A DNA stretch of 64,000 nt from Stagnimonas sp. (GTDB lineage Bacteria; Pseudomonadota; Gammaproteobacteria; Nevskiales; Nevskiaceae): NCBI GenBank assembly GCA_030696045.1, contig JAUYNO010000067.1, positions 19,093-83,092 of the forward strand. The letters are read 5' to 3'. The position numbers were made by a program, and so were the translations under genes. This document shows positions 1 to 8,879 of this stretch, piece by piece. The notes beneath the pieces were generated by a model, which ran no database searches, had not been told where the DNA came from, and worked only from the letters and a program-made list of their open reading frames with translations. Each line of letters begins with the position of its first letter. Position 1 is the stretch's first letter.

Positions 1-129
1 GACCCGGAAATAGCGGCGGAAGCTGGCGTCGGCGGAAGCCGGCGCGAAGCCCGCCTCGCGGAGCCCCAGGGAGCGGTGGGCGAAGGCCTGCGCGGCGGCG
101 GCGCGGGCGTCGAGGGCAGGGGCGGTCAC
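1..129 (-). CDS. amgK: N-acetylmuramate/N-acetylglucosamine kinase AmgK, N-terminal fragment
   Basis: This ORF is absent from the track because the window edge cuts it. Reading the minus strand from a GTG at 129 gives 43 codons that end in SADASFRRYFRV, a typical start for the AmgK branch of aminoglycoside phosphotransferase-like sugar kinases. AmgK phosphorylates the anomeric position of MurNAc and GlcNAc in cytoplasmic peptidoglycan recycling. In many gammaproteobacteria and betaproteobacteria amgK (often with murU) is divergent from lptD, and the same arrangement is seen here. The catalytic region lies outside the window, so the call rests on the N-terminus and on gene order. Confidence 0.75.
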   Translation of the reverse strand, partial: MTAPALDARAAAAQAFAHRSLGLREAGFAPASADASFRRYFRV

Positions 130-244
130 GAGCGGGACGGAAGCGAAAGTCTGGATGACGGGCAAGATTACACGAGCCCCGCCGTTGCCCTGGACCACAC
201 CGAGGCCGGATACTGCGCGCCCTCGCTCCCGCCTCTGCCCGCCC
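130..244. promoter_or_regulatory. divergent amgK/lptD promoter region
   Basis: This 115-bp spacer separates the amgK GTG from the chosen lptD GTG, so the promoters of both genes should lie here. I could not fix a convincing -35/-10 pair on either strand. The extent depends on accepting the GTG at 245 for lptD instead of the upstream start used in the ORF track. Confidence 0.4.
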
Positions 245-2422
245 GTGGCCCTGTCCCACCGCCTCACGCTGCTGCTGCTGCTGCTCGGCACTCCGCTCGC
301 GGCCCTGGCGCAGGAGACGGCTCCCAGCCCGGCCATGTGCGAGCAACTCGACCCCGGCCTGCTGTCGACCTCGCCGCTCGACAAGCTGATCCTCACCGCC
401 GACAGCCTCAATCTGGAGCGCCAGGGCCTGTCCGACCTGGCCGGCTCGGTGCGGCTGCGGCTGGGCGAACGCGAATTCGTGTCGGAAGCGCTGCAGTACG
501 ACGACCTCAACCGCCGCGTGCTGGCCAGCCGGCCCTCGCAGTTCCGCAATTCCGATTATCTGATCACGGCCGAAACCGCCAGCTTCGACCTCAACACCGA
601 GCTTGGGGTATTCGAGCAGGCCAACTTCACCCTGCTCCAGCGCGGCGCCCGCGGCTCGGCCGAGCGGGTGCAGCTGAGCCGCGAGGGGCAGGCCGAGCTG
701 CAACAGGTCTACTACACCTCCTGCTCGCCCAGCGACGAGACCTGGAAGATCACCGCCAGCCGGCTCGACCTGGATCGCGACGAGGGCCTGGGCACCGCGC
801 GCAACGCCACCATCCGCTTCGGCGGCGTGCCGGTGCTGTACGTGCCCTACATGCAGTTCCCGATCGACGACCGGCGCCGCACCGGCCTGCTGTTTCCGTC
901 CCTGGGCTCCGACACCCGCACCGGGGTCGATTTCAGCTGGCCGGTCTATCTCAATCTCAATCCGCGCTACGACGCCATCTTCACGCCGCGCTTCATGAGT
1001 GATCGCGGCACCCAGGCGGGGCTGTCCGGCCGCTACCTGCTGGCGCGCGGCACCGGCCGGGCGAAGTTCGAATACCTGGCGGACGACCAGCAGTACGGCG
1101 GCTCGCGCGGCCTGAGCGAGTTTCACCACGAAGGCCTGATCAACAACCGCCTGTCGCTCGACATCAACTACGCCGAGGTCAGCGACCCCAACTACTTCGA
1201 AGACCTGAGCCGGGCCATCGACTTCTCCTCGCTGACCCATCTGGAGCGCAGCGCCCGGCTGACCTACCAGTCGCCCGGTTCGTACACGCTGCAGGCCCTG
1301 GTGCAGGACTTCCAGTCGCTGTCGAGCGGCCTGGCCGCGGTGGACGCGCCCTATCGGCGCCTGCCCGAGCTGCGCTTCGACGCGATCACGCGCGACTCCT
1401 TCTACAACACCCGCGCCGGCATCAACGCCCAGGTGGTGAATTTCGCCCGCGACAACTCGGTCGAGGGCCTGCGCGAGACCGTGCAGCCCTACCTGCGCTA
1501 CAGCCGCGACCGCGGCGGCCGTTTCGGGCGCATCCAGCTGGACCTCAACCACACCCGCTACCAGCTCAGCAACAACGCCAGCGGCGGCGACAGCCCGGAG
1601 CGCACCCTGCCGCTGTTCTCGGCCGACGCCGGCCTGCGCTTCCTGAAGTACGACTCCCACGGCGGCCTGCAGGTGCTGGAGCCACGGCTGTTCTATCTCT
1701 ACGTGCCCTACCGCGAGCAGTCCGAACTGCCGGTGTTCGACACCGACGAGGCCGACTACGACGTGCCACAGCTGTTCGCGCGCAACCGCTTTTCCGGCCT
1801 CGACCGCATCGCCGACGCCAACCAGCTGACTACCGCCCTGACCTGGCGCATCCTCGACGCCGAGGACGGCGACACCCGCATGGCCGCCAGCGTCGGCCAG
1901 ATCTACCGTTTCACCGAATCCCGGGTCAGTCTGCCCGGGCGCGAACCCCCGGATGCCGGCAGCAGCGACTACCTGAGTGGCCTGGAGCTGCGGCTGACCG
2001 AGCGGCTGTCGGCGTCCGGCACCCTGCAATGGTCGCCGGACGAGGGCGACTTCAGCCGTACCGGCGTGGCGTTACGCTACCGCGACCAGAGGCTGCGCGC
2101 CGACCTCGCCTACCGCTACCGCCAGGACCTGCTAGAGCAGACCGATGCCAGTCTGTCGCTGCCGGTCAGCACCCACTGGCGCTTGGCCGGGCGCCTGCGG
2201 CGCTCGCTGCGCGACAACCGCAGCCTCGATGCCCTGCTCGGCGTCGAGTACGAGACCTGCTGCTGGGCGCTGCGCAGCTCCTACCGCCGCTACCTGATAA
2301 ACAGCGCGGGAGACGTCGGCAGCGGCGTGTTCCTGCAGATCGAGCTCAAGGGCCTGAGCCGCTTCGGCTCCGGCTTCGACGAGTTGCTGCCGGGTGACAA
2401 CCGCCCGCTGGGTGCGAACTAG
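245..2422 (+). CDS. lptD: LPS-assembly outer-membrane protein LptD
   Basis: LptD inserts lipopolysaccharide into the outer leaflet of the outer membrane together with LptE. The track ORF begins at 155, but those first 30 residues are proline- and arginine-rich. The GTG at 245 is followed directly by a leucine-rich signal peptide ending near ALAQ, so I start there (725 aa). An OstA-like periplasmic jellyroll occupies roughly the first 200 residues and the C-terminal beta-barrel the rest. Four cysteines stand out: C32, C160 and the adjacent pair C672-C673 (TCCW). This matches the two inter-domain disulfides known from E. coli LptD. The gene is upstream of surA, which encodes its folding chaperone. 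Confidence 0.96.
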   Translation: MALSHRLTLLLLLLGTPLAALAQETAPSPAMCEQLDPGLLSTSPLDKLILTADSLNLERQGLSDLAGSVRLRLGEREFVSEALQYDDLNRRVLASRPSQFRNSDYLITAETASFDLNTELGVFEQANFTLLQRGARGSAERVQLSREGQAELQQVYYTSCSPSDETWKITASRLDLDRDEGLGTARNATIRFGGVPVLYVPYMQFPIDDRRRTGLLFPSLGSDTRTGVDFSWPVYLNLNPRYDAIFTPRFMSDRGTQAGLSGRYLLARGTGRAKFEYLADDQQYGGSRGLSEFHHEGLINNRLSLDINYAEVSDPNYFEDLSRAIDFSSLTHLERSARLTYQSPGSYTLQALVQDFQSLSSGLAAVDAPYRRLPELRFDAITRDSFYNTRAGINAQVVNFARDNSVEGLRETVQPYLRYSRDRGGRFGRIQLDLNHTRYQLSNNASGGDSPERTLPLFSADAGLRFLKYDSHGGLQVLEPRLFYLYVPYREQSELPVFDTDEADYDVPQLFARNRFSGLDRIADANQLTTALTWRILDAEDGDTRMAASVGQIYRFTESRVSLPGREPPDAGSSDYLSGLELRLTERLSASGTLQWSPDEGDFSRTGVALRYRDQRLRADLAYRYRQDLLEQTDASLSLPVSTHWRLAGRLRRSLRDNRSLDALLGVEYETCCWALRSSYRRYLINSAGDVGSGVFLQIELKGLSRFGSGFDELLPGDNRPLGAN

Positions 2423-2547
2423 GGAGACGAGCGGCTGCCGGAAACCTTCGTGCTACCCTTGCGGTCTGTGTTTTTGCCCCCGTCGGCACCCCGGCAAATC
2501 CGGCAAATCCCCCCGCGAATCACCGTTTCAAGGCCACTGATAGCGCC

Positions 2548-3891
2548 ATGCCCGCTCTGCTCTCCTTCCGTCCGCGCCCCCTGCTCCGCTCCCTGTCGCT
2601 GTCGCTGCTGCTGGCCACCGGCGCCGCCCAGGCCGAGCCGCAGCCGCTTGATCGCATCATCGCCGTGGTCAACGACGGCGTGGTGCTGCAGAGCGAGCTC
2701 GACCGCTCGATCAGCCTCAGCACCGCGCAGCTGCGTGAACGCGGCATCCAGCCGCCGCGCGAGGATGTGCTGCGCACCCAGGTGATGGAGCGGCTGGTCA
2801 CCAGCCGGCTGCAGACGCAGAAGGCGGCCGAGGCCGGCATCCGCATCGACGACCGCGAGCTGAACGAGGTGCTCGGCAATATCGCCGCCCAGAACGGCCT
2901 CAGCCTGGCCGCCTTCGCCGACGCCGTGCGCAAGGACGGCATGGACTTTCTGAGCGTGCGCGAGCAGGTGCGCGACGAGGTGCTGGTGGCGCGGGTCAAG
3001 CAGAAGGAGGTCGACAGCCGGGTGGTGGTCACCGACCAGGACATCGACCTGTTCCTGGCCAACCGCAGTGCGGTCGACGATACCGAGTACCGCCTCTCGC
3101 ACATTCTGGTGGCGCTGCCGGAAGGGGCGACGGCCGAGCAGCGCGACGCTGCCCGCGCCAAGGCCAACGGCCTGCTGGAGCGACTCAACAAGGGCGAGGA
3201 CTTCGCCCAGCTGGCGGCTGCCGATTCCGACGGCCAGCAGGCGCTGCAGGGTGGCGATCTGGACTGGCGCAAGGGTTCGGACCTTCCCGGCCTGTTCGCC
3301 GCCGCCCTGCCCCGGCTCAAGTCGGACCAGGTCAGCGAGGTGCTGGAATCGGCCGGCGGCTTCCATCTGATCAAGCTCACCGGCAAGCGCGGCGGGGCCG
3401 AGGCCCAGACCGTGCAGGAAACCCGTGCCCGCCACATCCTGCTGCAGGCCAATGCCATCCGCGACGAGGACGCCACCCTGGCGCAGGCGCAGGAACTCGC
3501 CAAGCGGCTGAAGGACGGCGAGGTCTTCGAGGCCCTGGCCAAGCAGTATTCCGACGACCCGGGCTCGAAGAACGCCGGCGGCGATCTCGGCTTCACCCCG
3601 GCCGGCGTGTTCGTGCCGGAATTCCAGATCCGCCTCGACCAGCTGCAGCCGGGCGAGACCTCGCCGCCGTTCCACACCCAGTTCGGCTGGCACATCGCCC
3701 AGGTGATTGAGCGCCGCAGCCGCGACACCACCGAGGAAACCCGCCGGCTCAAGGCACGGCAGGCCATCGTCGCGCGCAAGAGCGCCGAGGAGTACGACCT
3801 CTGGCTGCGCCGGATTCGCGACGAGGCCTATATCGAGTTCCGTCGTGCCGACGGCAAGCCGGCGGCTGCCGCGACCGACTCGCAGTCGTGA
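2548..3891 (+). CDS. surA: periplasmic chaperone/peptidyl-prolyl isomerase SurA
   Basis: SurA escorts unfolded outer-membrane proteins, LptD among them, across the periplasm to the BAM complex. The 447-residue product has a signal peptide ending near GAAQA, then the SurA N-terminal domain ([18 protein letters not shown]). Two parvulin-type rotamase modules follow, beginning near [13 protein letters not shown] and [10 protein letters not shown] short C-terminal helix completes the fold. The length is normal for the family. It is separated from lptD by 125 bp and from pdxA by 7 bp, the classical lptD-surA-pdxA-rsmA order. Confidence 0.97.
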   Translation: MPALLSFRPRPLLRSLSLSLLLATGAAQAEPQPLDRIIAVVNDGVVLQSELDRSISLSTAQLRERGIQPPREDVLRTQVMERLVTSRLQTQKAAEAGIRIDDRELNEVLGNIAAQNGLSLAAFADAVRKDGMDFLSVREQVRDEVLVARVKQKEVDSRVVVTDQDIDLFLANRSAVDDTEYRLSHILVALPEGATAEQRDAARAKANGLLERLNKGEDFAQLAAADSDGQQALQGGDLDWRKGSDLPGLFAAALPRLKSDQVSEVLESAGGFHLIKLTGKRGGAEAQTVQETRARHILLQANAIRDEDATLAQAQELAKRLKDGEVFEALAKQYSDDPGSKNAGGDLGFTPAGVFVPEFQIRLDQLQPGETSPPFHTQFGWHIAQVIERRSRDTTEETRRLKARQAIVARKSAEEYDLWLRRIRDEAYIEFRRADGKPAAAATDSQS

Positions 3892-3898
3892 TCCTGCC

Positions 3899-4894
3899 GT
3901 GAGCCGGCCGGTCCGGCTGCTGCTGACACCGGGCGAGCCGGCCGGCATCGGTCCCGAGCTGGCGGTGCGGCTGGCGCAGACGCCCGCCGCCGGGCACGCC
4001 CTGATCGCGGTCGCCGACCCCGACCTGCTGCGGCGTGCCGCCGGGCGCCTGGGGCTGCCGCTGCGCTTGCAGGAATGGGCACCGGGCGCCGAGGCCCTGC
4101 CCTTGCCGGCCGGCGCGCTCTGGCTCTGGCCGCAGGCGCTGTCGGCACCGGAAACGCCGGGACAGCTCAGCGTCGCCAACGCCGGCTATGTCCTGCACAG
4201 CCTGCGCGCCGCCGCCAGCGCCTGCCGCAATGGCGAGGCCGAGGCCCTGGTCACCGGCCCGGTGCACAAGGGCATCATCAATGACGCCGGCGTGGCCTTC
4301 AGCGGCCACACCGAATTCCTCGCCGAACTCTGCGCCGCGCCGCTGCCGGTGATGCTGCTGGCCGCCGGCGCGCTGCGCGTGGCCCTGGTCACCACCCATC
4401 TGCCGCTGGCGGCGGTGGCGGCAGCGATCACCCGCGACCGCCTGGAGCAGACCCTGCGGGTGCTGCAGGCCGGCCTGCGCACGCAGTTCGGCATCGCCGA
4501 GCCGCGCATCCTGGTCTGCGGCCTGAACCCTCATGCCGGCGAAGGCGGGCACCTGGGTCGCGAGGAGATCGAGGTGATCGAACCGGTACTGCGGGCGCTG
4601 ACTGCCGAGGGCATGCGGCTGATCGGCCCGCTGCCGGCCGATACCCTGTTCACCCCGCCCCAGCTGGCCCAGGGCGACGCGGTCCTGGCGATGTACCACG
4701 ACCAGGGCCTGCCGGTGCTCAAGCACGTCGGCTTCGGGCAGGCGGTGAACATCACCCTGGGCCTGCCGATCATCCGCACCAGCGTCGATCACGGCGTCGC
4801 GCTCGACCTCGCCGGCCGGGGTCTGGCCGAAGTCGGCTCGCTGCAGGCGGCGGTAGCGCTGGCGGCGGAACTGGCGCGGAGCGCGCGGACATGA
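3899..4894 (+). CDS. pdxA: 4-hydroxythreonine-4-phosphate dehydrogenase PdxA
   Basis: PdxA oxidises 4-phosphohydroxy-L-threonine in the DXP-dependent pyridoxal 5'-phosphate pathway. The track ORF starts at 3707 inside surA. I use the GTG at 3899, which gives a 331-residue protein opening with [19 protein letters not shown]. Family motifs visible are GHTEFLAEL, the metal-binding segment [15 protein letters not shown], and [10 protein letters not shown]. The last four bases overlap the rsmA start (ATGA), implying translational coupling. Confidence 0.96.
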   Translation: MSRPVRLLLTPGEPAGIGPELAVRLAQTPAAGHALIAVADPDLLRRAAGRLGLPLRLQEWAPGAEALPLPAGALWLWPQALSAPETPGQLSVANAGYVLHSLRAAASACRNGEAEALVTGPVHKGIINDAGVAFSGHTEFLAELCAAPLPVMLLAAGALRVALVTTHLPLAAVAAAITRDRLEQTLRVLQAGLRTQFGIAEPRILVCGLNPHAGEGGHLGREEIEVIEPVLRALTAEGMRLIGPLPADTLFTPPQLAQGDAVLAMYHDQGLPVLKHVGFGQAVNITLGLPIIRTSVDHGVALDLAGRGLAEVGSLQAAVALAAELARSART

Positions 4895-5667
4895 GCGCAC
4901 ATCGCGCCAAGAAACATTTCGGTCAGCACTTCCTGCACGACCAGGGCGTGATCGAGCGCATCCTGCGCGCGCTCAATCCCCAGCCCGGCGAGACCCTGGT
5001 GGAAATCGGCCCCGGCCTCGGTGCGCTCACCGTGCCGCTGGTGGCGCGGGTGCCGGCACTGACCGTGGTGGAACTGGACCGCGACGTGCTGGCGCCGCTG
5101 CGCGCCGCCTGCGGCGCCCATGCCGAGCGGCTGACGGTGATCCAGGCCGATGCGCTGACCGTCGATTTCGCGGCGCTGGCACCGGCGGGTGGCAAGCTGC
5201 GTCTGGTCGGCAACCTGCCCTACAACATCTCGACGCCGCTGCTGTTCCATCTGCTGCGCCATGCCGACGCCATCCAGGACATGCACTTCATGCTCCAGAA
5301 GGAAGTGGTCGACCGCATGTGCGCGGCGCCGGACAGCGACGACTATGGCCGCCTGACCGTGACCCTGGCGGCACGCGCCGACTGCCACAGCCTGTTCCGG
5401 GTCGGTCCCGGCAGCTTCGATCCGCCACCCAAGGTCGATTCCGCCGTGGTACGGGTGCTGCCCCGGCCGGCGCCCTTCCCGCTCGACGACCTGGCCCGCT
5501 ACGACCGGGTGGTCACCGCCGCCTTCTCGCAGCGGCGCAAGACGCTCAGCAACGCCCTGAAAGCGGTGATGCCGGCCGAGGCTATCCGCGCCGCCGGCAT
5601 CGACCCCGGCCTGCGCGCCGAGGCCTTGCCGCCGGAGGCCTTCGGGCGCCTGGCGCAGCAGATTTGA
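4891..5667 (+). CDS. rsmA: 16S rRNA (A1518/A1519-N6)-dimethyltransferase RsmA (KsgA)
   Basis: RsmA dimethylates two adjacent adenines in helix 45 of 16S rRNA late in 30S assembly. The 258-residue protein shows the family N-terminus [11 protein letters not shown], the SAM-binding glycine motif [10 protein letters not shown], and the catalytic NLPYNIS. The C-terminal region carries the expected [12 protein letters not shown]. The gene overlaps pdxA by 4 bp. In many gammaproteobacteria apaG and apaH follow directly; here a REP pair and a 14-kb minus-strand locus follow instead. Confidence 0.97.
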   Translation: MSAHRAKKHFGQHFLHDQGVIERILRALNPQPGETLVEIGPGLGALTVPLVARVPALTVVELDRDVLAPLRAACGAHAERLTVIQADALTVDFAALAPAGGKLRLVGNLPYNISTPLLFHLLRHADAIQDMHFMLQKEVVDRMCAAPDSDDYGRLTVTLAARADCHSLFRVGPGSFDPPPKVDSAVVRVLPRPAPFPLDDLARYDRVVTAAFSQRRKTLSNALKAVMPAEAIRAAGIDPGLRAEALPPEAFGRLAQQI

Positions 5668-5700
5668 GGGCTGGCTTCACGCCATGTGCAGCGCCATCCC

Positions 5701-5772
5701 GTAGGGCGCATTCCATGCGCCGGGATGTTCGACGAGCTCGCAGCCAAAGCCGGCGCATGAAATGCGCCCTAC
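5701..5772. repeat. inverted pair of REP-like palindromes (BIME-type)
   Basis: Two 22-bp elements at 5701-5722 and 5751-5772 are inverted relative to each other and differ at one base. Each begins with the GTAG head typical of REP elements. Each contains a perfect hairpin, GGCGCAT/ATGCGCC with a 3-nt loop in the first copy. The pair lies between the convergent ends of rsmA and the diguanylate cyclase gene. It could act as an mRNA-stabilising or terminating structure. No RAYT transposase gene is visible in the window, so a genomic REP family would have to be confirmed elsewhere. Confidence 0.75.
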
Positions 5773-5821
5773 GACCTGGGTTCTCCCGCGCATCCATCGC
5801 GCCGGCGCGACCAGACCCGGC

Positions 5822-8800
5822 TCAAAGCGGCCGCAGCGGCCGGCTGTCGACCCAGTTGATGAAGTCCACCGGCCGCAGCGGCGGCTGCAACGCAGCCCCG
5901 CAAAGGTAGCTGGCACCGGCCCGCAGCAGGCGCGCGCCCGGGGCACCTGCGGGTGCCGCTTCCAGCAGTAGGGGGCGGCCGAGCGCGGCGTGTCGCCGGA
6001 TCGGCTCCAGCGACTCCTCGCGATGATCGACCGCCGCCACCGTTTCGGCTGGCAGTAGCAGCAGGCCAACCCCATCGAGCCGCGCGCCTTCCGGAGGCGC
6101 CCGCAACGCCAGCCGCAGGCCCTGGCGCAGCAGACCGGACCATTGCACCTGGATCGGCGCCGCCGCATCAGCCCAGTCCTCACCGTCGAGCAGGGGCAGC
6201 AACTGCGAAAACGGCACCCGAAAATCCGTCAGCTGGCTGCGCAGGCGCTCGGCGAACTCCGGATCGCGCCATTGCCGGGCGGTCAGCGGCAGCAGTACCG
6301 GCAGCGGCGGCAGACCCTGGCCGGGCTGGATCTGCCGCAGGCTTTCGCGCAGCTGCCAGGCCTCGATGCCGGCATTCAAACCGTGCCGACGCGACGCGCG
6401 CAGGGTTTCAGCAGAACTGATCTCGCCATAGCGCGAGTGCCGCCAGCAGAAGTCGGCGATGCAGGCGGCCACCGCGCCACTGGCGTCGAACACCGGCAGC
6501 AGGCGCAGCTCGAACTCGCCGGCCGCCAGCGCCGCGCCGATGTCGCGGTTGAGATTCGGCCGCTCGCCCTCGCCCTTGGCCCCGGCATCCGGGAGGTCGT
6601 AGAAGCGCAGCTGGGCACTGCCGGACTGCTTGGCCTGCTGCATCGCCGCGTCGGCGTGCCGCAGCAGGCTGTCGGCGTCGACTTCGTCGGCCGGATACAG
6701 GCTGATGCCGACGCAGGCAGTCAGCGTCAACCGCTGACCGCGCAGTTCGAACGGCGCGCCGAGCTGCTCCTGAGTCTTGACGGCGAGCGTGGTCGCGTCG
6801 TCGCGGTCACGCAGGCCCTGGGCCAGGATCACGAACTCATCGCCGCCCAAGCGCGCCACGGTGTCGGCGACCCGCAGGCCGGAGTTGAGACGGTCGGCGA
6901 CCATCCGCAGCAGCAGGTCGCCCTGGTCGTGGCCGAGGCTGTCATTGATCCGCTTGAAACCGTCGAGGTCCAGGCACAGCACCGCCAGCTGGCGCTCGCC
7001 GCGCGCGGCGGTATGCATCGCCTGCTTCAGACGGTCGAACAGCAGGGTACGGTTCGGCAACCCGGTGAGCAGGTCGTAGTGCGCCAGCTGCTGCATGCGT
7101 CGCTCGGCGGCTTCGCGCTCGCTGATGTCGAGCGCGATGGCCATGAACACCGGCGGCTCCTCCTCGCGCGAGAACGACAATCGCACCTCGACCGGATAGG
7201 TGCTGCCATCGGCGCGCCGGTGTCGGGTCTTGTAGCTGAGATGGTCACTGTCGCCGCCACGCAGCTTGGCCAGATGAGCCTGCAAGGTAGCCGGGTCGAG
7301 ATCGGTGGCGATGCTGGTCAGGCTCATCCGCGCCAGTTGCTCCGGCTTCAGGCCGAGATTGCGGCGGGCGCCCCGGTTGACTTCGATGAAGTAGAGCGAC
7401 TGTGCGTCGAAGACGTAGACCTCTTCGCTGGCGGCGTCGAGCAGCCGGCCTAGCCGCTGCGCCAGGCCCTGGCTGCGCTGGCGCTCGGTGATGTCGCGCA
7501 CCACCACCACCAGCCGGTCCTCGCCGCTGACCCGCATGGGCTCCACCAGCAGTTCGGCCGGAAAGGTGGTGGCGTCCTTGCGCCAGCCGGCGACCTTGGG
7601 CATGCGCGCGCTGCCACCGGCGACGTAATCGCTCAGGCGCAGTCCCGGAGTATTCATGAACGGCACCGGCAGCAGGCGCGGCACGGTCATCCGCAGCATC
7701 TCCTCGGCGCTGTAGCCGAACAGGCGCTGGGCACGGGCGTTCACCGACTTGATGAGGCCGGCGCTGTCGGTGGTCAGCACCCCTTCCGACAGATGATCGA
7801 CCACGCCCTCGGCGAACTGCGCCTGCTCACGCAGGCGTTGGCGGTCGGCGATGCGACCGCTGATGTCCTGGAACGCGAGCAAGCCACCCCGTCCGCCGTC
7901 CGGCAGTGGATGCAGGCTGGCGCTGGCCTCGACCGGGAGCTCCGGCGTCGAGCCACCGCGCGGCCGCAGCCGCAATTCCTTCGGGCCCTGGCTGGCGGAC
8001 TGCTGCAGACAGCGTTCGACTGGACTGGCCAGCGGCGTCCCCTCGTCGTCGCGGGCCTGGAACACGGTGTAGGCCAACTGTCCCAGCGCATCGGCGGCCA
8101 CCCAGCCGGTCAGCCGCACCGCGGTGGCATTGATGGCGCGCACGCGCAATTCAGCATCGACCAGCAGGATCCCGATCCCCAGCGCGTCGAAGGTGTCGGC
8201 CAGGGCGGGCGCCGCTGTGGCCGGCGTCGCCGTCGGCGGCGCCGGCGCGGCCTCAGGCAAGCCCAGGCGGGCGGCCAGCGGGGCGGTGCGGCGACGCAGC
8301 TGATGGCGCAGCACCAGCAGGCTGCCGGCGCCGAACGCCAGTGCCAGTAGAGCACCGATCAGGCCGGTGCTGCGCAAGCGATCCACGGCCTCGTCACGTA
8401 CCAGTCGGCCGGTGTCCGCGCCGATGGCGTATTCCAGCGCGCCGTAGCCACGGCCGGCCTCGCGCAGGCTCAGGCGGCCGACCTCGCCAAAGCCGGTGTA
8501 GAGGCGGCGGCGCAGCCAGTTCGTCAGGGGCTTCGGCAGCCAGCGGCTGCTGAGCGACTGGTAGCGGCCCCGGGCCGCGACGGCCTGGCCGTCGGTGTCG
8601 AGCACCGCCAGGTAGCGGAAGCCCCAGGACTCGCCCTCGATGATCGCGGCCAGCGCGGCGTCGAGTGCCGCTTCGCTGCCCTGCCGCAGCGGTTCGCTCA
8701 GGCGCTGGCGGGCCGAATCCAGCGCCCAGGCGCGGTCGAGCCGGTTCTGCAAGGCCTGGGCGGACCACAGCGCGCGCAGCGATAGCGCCAGCAACAGCAC

Positions 8801-8875
8801 CGTGCAGAGCAGGGCCAGCGCCGCCCCGGCCCGCGGCCAGAGGTGCTCGCGCGGCCCGGTGAACAGTGCCCTCAT
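5822..8875 (-). CDS. membrane PAS-GGDEF diguanylate cyclase with degenerate EAL-like C-terminus
   Basis: The track ORF starts at 8926, but the ATG at 8875 lies just beyond the tadG stop and gives a better N-terminus (MRALFTGPREH), 1017 aa. A transmembrane helix near residues 16-35, a periplasmic segment and a second helix near 165-190 form a sensor. Three PAS-like domains follow (about 225-600). The GGDEF motif sits at residues 677-681 as RLGGDEF, with an RVAD inhibitory site just upstream, so c-di-GMP synthesis with product feedback is expected. The last about 240 residues resemble an EAL domain (ELRLLPVFDASG near its start, LRPVDFINWV near its end). The EAL signature is replaced by IADFCW, so phosphodiesterase activity is unlikely. 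It is the last gene of the Tad operon. Confidence 0.88.
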   Translation of the reverse strand: MRALFTGPREHLWPRAGAALALLCTVLLLALSLRALWSAQALQNRLDRAWALDSARQRLSEPLRQGSEAALDAALAAIIEGESWGFRYLAVLDTDGQAVAARGRYQSLSSRWLPKPLTNWLRRRLYTGFGEVGRLSLREAGRGYGALEYAIGADTGRLVRDEAVDRLRSTGLIGALLALAFGAGSLLVLRHQLRRRTAPLAARLGLPEAAPAPPTATPATAAPALADTFDALGIGILLVDAELRVRAINATAVRLTGWVAADALGQLAYTVFQARDDEGTPLASPVERCLQQSASQGPKELRLRPRGGSTPELPVEASASLHPLPDGGRGGLLAFQDISGRIADRQRLREQAQFAEGVVDHLSEGVLTTDSAGLIKSVNARAQRLFGYSAEEMLRMTVPRLLPVPFMNTPGLRLSDYVAGGSARMPKVAGWRKDATTFPAELLVEPMRVSGEDRLVVVVRDITERQRSQGLAQRLGRLLDAASEEVYVFDAQSLYFIEVNRGARRNLGLKPEQLARMSLTSIATDLDPATLQAHLAKLRGGDSDHLSYKTRHRRADGSTYPVEVRLSFSREEEPPVFMAIALDISEREAAERRMQQLAHYDLLTGLPNRTLLFDRLKQAMHTAARGERQLAVLCLDLDGFKRINDSLGHDQGDLLLRMVADRLNSGLRVADTVARLGGDEFVILAQGLRDRDDATTLAVKTQEQLGAPFELRGQRLTLTACVGISLYPADEVDADSLLRHADAAMQQAKQSGSAQLRFYDLPDAGAKGEGERPNLNRDIGAALAAGEFELRLLPVFDASGAVAACIADFCWRHSRYGEISSAETLRASRRHGLNAGIEAWQLRESLRQIQPGQGLPPLPVLLPLTARQWRDPEFAERLRSQLTDFRVPFSQLLPLLDGEDWADAAAPIQVQWSGLLRQGLRLALRAPPEGARLDGVGLLLLPAETVAAVDHREESLEPIRRHAALGRPLLLEAAPAGAPGARLLRAGASYLCGAALQPPLRPVDFINWVDSRPLRPL

Positions 8876-8879
8876 GGCG

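Noticed and set aside
155-244. N-terminal extension of LptD in the ORF track
   Set aside because: The 30 residues are Pro/Arg-rich and precede an intact signal peptide. The GTG at 245 is the better start.
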